Source: Treponema sp.
GTDB taxonomy: Bacteria; Spirochaetota; Spirochaetia; Treponematales; Breznakiellaceae
Reading direction: 5' to 3'
Assembly: GCA_031268385.1 (NCBI GenBank)
Contig: JAIRXH010000086.1
Location: 1-35,773 of the forward strand
DNA length: 35,773 nt
The notes under the pieces were generated by a model, which ran no database searches, was not told where the DNA came from, and saw only the letters and a list, made by a program, of their open reading frames with translations. Numbering within the stretch: the stretch's first letter is position 1; every line of letters starts with the position of its first letter. The position numbers and the translations under genes are program-made. Positions 31,857 to 35,773 of this stretch are shown one piece after another.

Positions 31857-32647
31857 AACCCTTTACCGGCTTCTTCAAAAAACCCGGCGGCATGGACAGG
31901 AAGATCTACCGTTTTCTGGAAACGGATCAGAAGGAGATGATAAAGGGGGTAATGGAACTTTCCGGCACTACCGTCAGGGAAGTCATGGTGCCCCGTACCG
32001 ATACGGTGTTCCTTTCCGCCGGCGCGTCCCGGAGCGAACTGCTGCGCTGCATAGCCGAAAGCGAACATTCGCGTTTTCCCGTGTATCAGGACACGATAGA
32101 CAATGTAACGGGCATACTCTATGTAAAAGACGTGCTCAAGGCGCTGATCCGTGAAACCCCCGCCGACGCCGCTTCCGAATTTTTCGACATAAAAAAACTC
32201 CTCCGCAAGCCTTTCTTTGTGCCGGTGTCCAAGCACATTGACGATCTGCTCCGCGAGCTGCGCCGCCGCCGGGTTCATATTGCCGTGGTGGTGGATGAGT
32301 ACGGCGGCGTTTCCGGCATAGTCTGTATGGAAGACATCATCGAAGAAATTGTCGGCGACATTCAGGATGAATTCGATCATGAAACCGAAAACATCGTGAA
32401 GCTGGGCGAAGGGATCTGGCTCTGCGACGCGCGTGTCAATCTGGAGGATCTTTGCGAGGAAACGGGCGTCGAACTTCCCAGGGACAACTTCGATACCCTG
32501 GGCGGTTTTGTGTTTGATCTTTTCGGCAAGATCCCCGTTACCTGCGAGAAGGCGGTGTACCGGGGAAACGATTTTATCGTTCAGGTCATGGACGGGCACA
32601 AGATCAATACGGTAAAAATTGTCGTTCACCAGGAAGGTGAGTCATGA
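31853..32647 (+). CDS. corC: CorC/HlyC-family CBS-domain protein
   Basis: A 264-residue cytoplasmic protein with a paired CBS domain (~45-165: VMVPRTDTVFL...VVVDEYGGVSGIVCMEDIIEEIVGDIQDEFD) and a C-terminal CorC/HlyC transporter-associated domain (~185-262: DARVNLEDLCEETGVELP...GGFVFDLFGKIP). The N-terminal DUF21 membrane domain of related CNNM-like transporters is absent. CorC is tied to magnesium and cobalt efflux; the CBS domains bind adenine nucleotides. The position after ybeY is widely conserved. ATG 31853 overlaps ybeY by ATGA. Confidence 0.93.
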   Translation: MKPFTGFFKKPGGMDRKIYRFLETDQKEMIKGVMELSGTTVREVMVPRTDTVFLSAGASRSELLRCIAESEHSRFPVYQDTIDNVTGILYVKDVLKALIRETPADAASEFFDIKKLLRKPFFVPVSKHIDDLLRELRRRRVHIAVVVDEYGGVSGIVCMEDIIEEIVGDIQDEFDHETENIVKLGEGIWLCDARVNLEDLCEETGVELPRDNFDTLGGFVFDLFGKIPVTCEKAVYRGNDFIVQVMDGHKINTVKIVVHQEGES

Positions 32648-34647
32648 AAAGACCCCGCCTTTTTCCCCTTGTTTTTTTGGCCGTTTTTCTTGCGGGCGCT
32701 TTCCTTCCGGCCCAGCCGTCCGGGACGGCGCACTATTACGAGGAAGGACTTCGGGCCATGGCCGGGGAGGACTGGTTTGCCGCGGTGGAATTCTTTCTCG
32801 AATGTCTTGCCCTGAACGGCGCCCACGCCGAAGGAACCGCTGCCCTTGCCGAGTGTTACTATGAGCTCGGCGAATATGACCAGGCGCTCATCTGGGTCCG
32901 CAGGGCCCGCACGCTTGCGCGGGGGAACATGCGGGCCGCCAACCTTGAAGCCTTTACCCTCATCGCCCTTGGCCGCCTTGACGCCGCCTGGACGGTGATC
33001 TCCGATGTGCTTGCCCGCGAGCCCTACAACCGCGAGGCCCTGTTCGCGGCCGGCGAGCTGGATATAGCCCGGGGACGCTCGTCCGCCGCCCTGCTCCGTT
33101 ACCGCGAGGCGGTGCGGCGCTATCCCGACGACAGGCGGCTTCTTGTTTCGCTGGCCCTTGTTTCCGCCTCGCTCGGCGATATGGAAACCGCGGAGGCCTG
33201 CATGGAGCGGGCCATCGCCGCGCATTCCGGGGACTACCGAACGTACTACTACGCCGCCTGGCTTGAAAGTCTCGGGAACCGCCTGCCGCAGGCGATAGCC
33301 TACGCCACAAGTTCGCTGACTTACAGGCCCGGTTTCAGGCCCGCCATGTCCCTCCTTGCCGCCCTCCGCTACCGGGCGGGCCAGTTCGGAGAGGCGGCGC
33401 GGCTTGCCGACCAGGCCATCGCGGCGGATCGTGAAGACGCGGGCGCCTGGTATCTCAAGGGACTTTCCTGCATGAGAATGGGACGTTCCCTGGACGCGCT
33501 GGGTGTTCTTTCGGGCGCGGCGTCCGTCGACGCGGAGGATGAATTCATACGTTTTGTCCTTGAAGATCTGCTCATTAGTATTACTTCGCTTGAGGAAAGC
33601 GGCACGGGGAAAGAAGATCCCCGCCGCGCCTGGTGGGCCTCCTGGCATTTCAACCGCGCGCGGGATTTCCGTTCCGCCAATCTTAACGGAGAGGCGCTCT
33701 TTGAGTACCGGCGCGGGCTCCGTCTCAATCCCTATGCCCGCGACAGGCGGGAATACGCGGAACTCCTCAGACTCGAAGGGTATCCGGCCCGGTATTTTGA
33801 GGAACTCAAGTTTATGCAGGATCTGGGGCTTGGGGATCGCGCCCTTGACGACGCGGTGGAAGCCTACGATTCCCTGCTGCAGGACGCCCTGTACCGGCGC
33901 TGGCAGGTAAACCCCGTGGTGGACGCCGCGAAGCGGCACTGGAAAGCCGCCGTCTTTTCCCTGGCGTCGCAGTCGAGTTTTTATCACGCCGACGCGGGCG
34001 CCGTGGCGGCGTCCTACATACGGGAACTTCTCGTTCACGACAGGAATATACAGGCGCTGGATCTGGAACTGCGGCAGCCTTCCTTCTCGCAGGCGTACCG
34101 TACCGCGCGGGACGCCGGGGCGGATTATTTTATTGTTGTTTCGGCGTCGGAAAACGAACGGGATCTTTCCGTAAAGGGAGAACTCTACGTGGGCCGTACC
34201 GGATCGCGGGCGGGGGTGTTTAACGCGTACCGTACCGGAGGGGACAGGCTCAGGAATGCCGCGAGGGGAATCGCCGAACAGTTTTCTTCTTCCCTGCCAT
34301 TCCGCGCCGTCCTGATAGCCAGGAGGCAGGCCCAGGGCCTCATCGACAAGGGCCGCGCGGACGGCGTGGAAGCGGGCGGCGTGTACGACGTGGTGAAGAG
34401 GGGAAGCCCTCTTGTCCTTAACGAGGGGATAGGCCTTTCGTATACCGCGGACGAACTTGTGGGCAGGCTGACCGTGGAAAACGCCGGCGAAGAAGTCGCG
34501 TCGGGACTTCTTGTCCGTAACGGCTTCTTCGACCGTATCGGCATAGGCGACGAGATCATCCTTCAGGCCGAAAGGGACGGGAACGCCCCTCCGCCTGAAG
34601 CGGGGATGAATCCCGAACTGAGGGCGCTCCTTCGGACGCTGCGGTAG
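32644..34647 (+). CDS. Exported TPR protein with FlgT/CsgG-like C-terminal region, 667 aa
   Basis: The N-terminal segment MKRPRLFPLVFLAVFLAGAFLPAQP is a cleavable signal peptide, so the mature protein is periplasmic. Residues ~30-420 are tetratricopeptide-like repeats (YEEGLRAMAGEDWFAAVEFFLECLALN and so on). The last ~200 residues contain a segment (ADYFIVVSASENERDLSVKGELYVG) that looks like the nucleotide-free CsgG/TolB-N sort of domain, and then GLIDKGRADGVEAGGVYDVVKRG, the FlgT-type C-terminal turn. It follows corC by an ATGA overlap and is followed after 20 bases by a barrel gene. An envelope-assembly role is inference. Confidence 0.8.
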   Translation: MKRPRLFPLVFLAVFLAGAFLPAQPSGTAHYYEEGLRAMAGEDWFAAVEFFLECLALNGAHAEGTAALAECYYELGEYDQALIWVRRARTLARGNMRAANLEAFTLIALGRLDAAWTVISDVLAREPYNREALFAAGELDIARGRSSAALLRYREAVRRYPDDRRLLVSLALVSASLGDMETAEACMERAIAAHSGDYRTYYYAAWLESLGNRLPQAIAYATSSLTYRPGFRPAMSLLAALRYRAGQFGEAARLADQAIAADREDAGAWYLKGLSCMRMGRSLDALGVLSGAASVDAEDEFIRFVLEDLLISITSLEESGTGKEDPRRAWWASWHFNRARDFRSANLNGEALFEYRRGLRLNPYARDRREYAELLRLEGYPARYFEELKFMQDLGLGDRALDDAVEAYDSLLQDALYRRWQVNPVVDAAKRHWKAAVFSLASQSSFYHADAGAVAASYIRELLVHDRNIQALDLELRQPSFSQAYRTARDAGADYFIVVSASENERDLSVKGELYVGRTGSRAGVFNAYRTGGDRLRNAARGIAEQFSSSLPFRAVLIARRQAQGLIDKGRADGVEAGGVYDVVKRGSPLVLNEGIGLSYTADELVGRLTVENAGEEVASGLLVRNGFFDRIGIGDEIILQAERDGNAPPPEAGMNPELRALLRTLR

Positions 34648-34667
34648 GAGGAACGTTTTTCGGGATT

Positions 34668-35324
34668 ATGCGGAATTTGTTTTTGAAGGGCCTCTTTAGC
34701 GCCGCGCTTTTTTTTGCGGCGTTCCAGTCCGCCCTGGCCGGAAATTTTTCTGACTGGTTCGCGGTTTCACCCAACATTGTTTTTTTCGGGGGAGGGGTGA
34801 ATTTTCCCGATCATCACAAAAACCAGGCCGACAAAAAGAGCGAAGAGTACAATTACGAAATGACCATCGGCCTTGGGGAATTTCTCATTGAGCACAGGAA
34901 ACTGCACTTTGGATTTGAATACCAGTTCATCCGGTTTTCGGGGTATTTTCACCGCGACGCGGAACTGGACATAGACAAGTTGTATTTTCTTAATCCTGGC
35001 TTTTACTGGAACCTGCTGTTCAGAGACGACATGATCCTGGGTCCCTTCGTTTCGGCAAATTACATTGTTGTGGAAAATTTCATGTACGATTTTACCGACG
35101 GACAGCCTTTTAAATTCAACCAGACAAGGGACGGCCGGCAGCCCGACAACATGACGGCGCTGAAACTGGACGCGTTTCTCTTCAGCGCGGGACTGCGTTT
35201 TCTCTGGAGAATCAGATGGGGCAGTTATTTCATCCCGAGGACGCTGAAGCTCGACGCCGGCTACAAAAATTATTCGGGAAAACACGCCTTCTTTCTCAAT
35301 CTGGGGTTCAGCGCTCCCTTTTAG
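34668..35324 (+). CDS. Outer-membrane beta-barrel protein, 218 aa
   Basis: Signal peptide 1-24 with the cleavage site ALA|GN. The mature part alternates short aromatic-rich strands with polar turns (LHFGFEYQFIRFSGYF, LYFLNPGFYWNLLFRDD, LDAFLFSAGLRFLWRIRWGSYF, KHAFFLNLGFSAPF). It ends in a C-terminal phenylalanine, the BAM recognition signal. About 8-10 strands would be predicted. No specific family is recognised. It closes the phoH operon, following the TPR protein by 20 bases; AGGAGG lies at 34646-34651, rather far (16 bases), so the start has limited support from it. Confidence 0.82.
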   Translation: MRNLFLKGLFSAALFFAAFQSALAGNFSDWFAVSPNIVFFGGGVNFPDHHKNQADKKSEEYNYEMTIGLGEFLIEHRKLHFGFEYQFIRFSGYFHRDAELDIDKLYFLNPGFYWNLLFRDDMILGPFVSANYIVVENFMYDFTDGQPFKFNQTRDGRQPDNMTALKLDAFLFSAGLRFLWRIRWGSYFIPRTLKLDAGYKNYSGKHAFFLNLGFSAPF

Positions 35325-35344
35325 GGTAACGCCGATTCATTCGA
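35324..35344. repeat. Copy of the GGGTAACGCYGAT repeat beginning at the stop codon
   Basis: gggtaacgccgattcattcga starts with the last base of the TAG stop of the barrel gene. The first 13 bases match 27237 exactly and 243 with one difference; the second half resembles the palindrome at 5210. Confidence 0.55.
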
Positions 35345-35345
35345 G

Positions 35346-35415
35346 GGGGGTCTGATACCCCGCCCCTTGGGGCGGTTCAATCCCTTCGCCAATGATGGCG
35401 GGGTAGCAGGCCCCC
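35346..35415. repeat. 19-base imperfect inverted repeat, REP-like
   Basis: Left arm gggggtctgataccccgcc (35346-35364) and right arm ggcggggtagcaggccccc (35397-35415) match at 17 of 19 positions. An inner hairpin ccgcccc / ggggcgg (35360-35366 and 35369-35375) competes with the outer one. This looks like a repetitive extragenic palindrome. Confidence 0.6.
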
Positions 35416-35428
35416 AGTATAAAATGAG

Positions 35429-35452
35429 AAAAGTCCATAGGACTTTTTCTTC
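35429..35452 (+). terminator. Possible terminator of the phoH operon
   Basis: Perfect 8-base stem aaaagtcc / ggactttt with a 3-base loop, followed by ttct-rich sequence. The stem is AT-rich, so termination would be weak. It lies 105 bases after the last operon gene. Confidence 0.35.
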
Positions 35453-35608
35453 TCGAACGAAGATACCACTCTGCTTGCGGCGGGTTTCTTCATTATCTCC
35501 AGAATGCACCCTGTATGTGGTGTGTATTTAATATAATACCGCTGTATATGGCATGTTAAATTAATAAATACACAGTGCCATACTTTTGGAAAACAGCAAA
35601 TTTATAAT

Positions 35609-35647
35609 TGATTCCTGATTCCTTATAATATAAAGAATCAGGAATCA
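35609..35647. repeat. 16-base inverted repeat abutting the tRNA-Gly 3' end
   Basis: Arms tgattcctgattcctt (35609-35624) and aaagaatcaggaatca (35632-35647) pair except at one position, with a 7-base loop. The last base is the discriminator of the tRNA on the minus strand, so the hairpin begins where the tRNA ends and may stop transcription or aid 3' processing. Confidence 0.6.
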
Positions 35648-35718
35648 GCGGCTGAAGGGAGTCGAACCCTCGTCTCCAGCTTGGAAGGCTGTGGTAATAG
35701 CCGTTATACGACAGCCGC
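35647..35718 (-). tRNA. tRNA-Gly (anticodon TCC)
   Basis: On the minus strand the acceptor stem GCGGCTG (complement of 35712-35718) pairs with CAGCCGC (complement of 35648-35654); the discriminator is T. The anticodon loop reads CTTCCAA, giving TCC, and the T arm contains GGTTCGACTCC. CCA is not encoded. Length is 72 bases. TCC reads GGA and, by wobble, GGG codons. Confidence 0.95.
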
Positions 35719-35729
35719 GTGTGGATTAC

Positions 35730-35759
35730 ATGCTAGCGGATCCCGTCCCTTTTTGTCAA
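35730..35759 (-). promoter_or_regulatory. Promoter of tRNA-Gly
   Basis: On the minus strand a perfect TTGACA (complement of 35754-35759), 18 bases, TAGCAT (complement of 35730-35735). Transcription would start about 5 bases before the mature tRNA 5' end. Confidence 0.55.
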
Positions 35760-35773
35760 TCTGCGCGATGACG

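Larger units (their letters stand above)
35325..35646. other. Gene-free intergenic region with three repeat/hairpin elements
   Basis: This 322-base stretch holds no gene I can support. It contains a GGGTAACGC repeat copy at its start, a large inverted repeat (35346-35415), a hairpin aaaagtcc / ggactttt (35429-35436 and 35440-35447) followed by pyrimidines, and a 16-base near-perfect hairpin before the tRNA gene (35609-35647). An A/T-rich part (about 35520-35625) is unlike the GC-rich surroundings. Confidence 0.6.

Noticed and set aside
32626-34038. Long open frame of 470 codons on the minus strand, opposite the TPR gene
   Set aside because: It is antisense to a gene with a signal peptide and TPR pattern. 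High GC at third positions opens antisense frames; there is no ribosome site or recognisable motif.
1-35773. Prophage, integron, insertion sequence or defence island
   Set aside because: No transposase, integrase, phage or restriction gene is visible; the gene content is core metabolism and envelope functions.

Overview
The window is a GC-rich chromosomal segment from a spirochaete, most likely a Treponema-type organism related to the high-GC gut treponemes. The strongest marker is a full-length cytoplasmic filament protein CfpA (3066-5114), a protein known from Treponema. Supporting evidence is a spirochaete-style gene set and order (hflK-hflC beside a membrane pseudokinase-like protein, miaA-dxs-folP-cdaA-ybbR-acpS, phoH-pgpH-ybeY-corC), signal peptides with relaxed lipoboxes, and an outer-membrane beta-barrel. 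Species assignment is inference. Apart from small dispersed palindromic repeats the region looks like core genome: no transposase, phage gene, CRISPR array or rRNA was seen.

Layout. 1-204 is the 3' end of a penicillin-binding protein 1C-like gene. 453-1948 (minus) holds an unrecognised 128-aa protein and an AmmeMemoRadiSam radical SAM enzyme. 2020-2835 is NADH pyrophosphatase nudC. 3066-5114 is cfpA with its own promoter, a leader hairpin and a strong terminator. 5308-8724 (minus) is hflK-hflC followed by a kinase-like membrane protein. From 8890 onwards a long plus-strand run begins: rpoZ-like, miaA, a 29-aa bS22/mS38-like ribosomal protein gene, dxs, folP, cdaA, ybbR, acpS, DUF2225, truA and a FecCD-type ABC importer (binding protein, permease, ATPase). 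From dxs to the ATPase every gene touches or overlaps the next, mostly by a 4-base GTGA or ATGA. 19733-24820 (minus) holds an RsmB-type methyltransferase, a DtxR/MntR-type regulator, a Rep/PcrA-type helicase, rdgB and a TPR lipoprotein. 25033-27152 is a two-component system. 27357-27977 is a coiled-coil PD-(D/E)XK-type protein. 28187-35324 is a second tightly coupled operon: phoH, pgpH-like 7TM-HD, ybeY, corC, a large TPR protein and an outer-membrane barrel. The window closes with tRNA-Gly(TCC) on the minus strand.

How it works together. Cyclic di-AMP synthesis (CdaA with its YbbR/CdaR partner) and hydrolysis (PgpH family) are both present, in separate operons about 15 kb apart. RNA and ribosome maturation recur (miaA, truA, RsmB-type, ybeY, bS22-like), as do nucleotide sanitation (nudC, rdgB) and envelope quality control (hflKC). 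A DtxR-type metal regulator lies near, but is not co-transcribed with, a metal-complex/cobalamin importer.

Most worth a second look: three genes whose -10 box sits 6-8 bases before the start codon, predicting leaderless mRNAs, one of them the omega-subunit gene with a G9 tract upstream; the 29-aa ribosomal protein gene; AT-hook-like motifs on the tail of CfpA; the degenerate kinase-like protein linked to HflKC; a DtxR-family regulator with a mixed metal site; an unusual loop 1 in dihydropteroate synthase; and a family of short dispersed repeats that begin at or soon after gene 3' ends.
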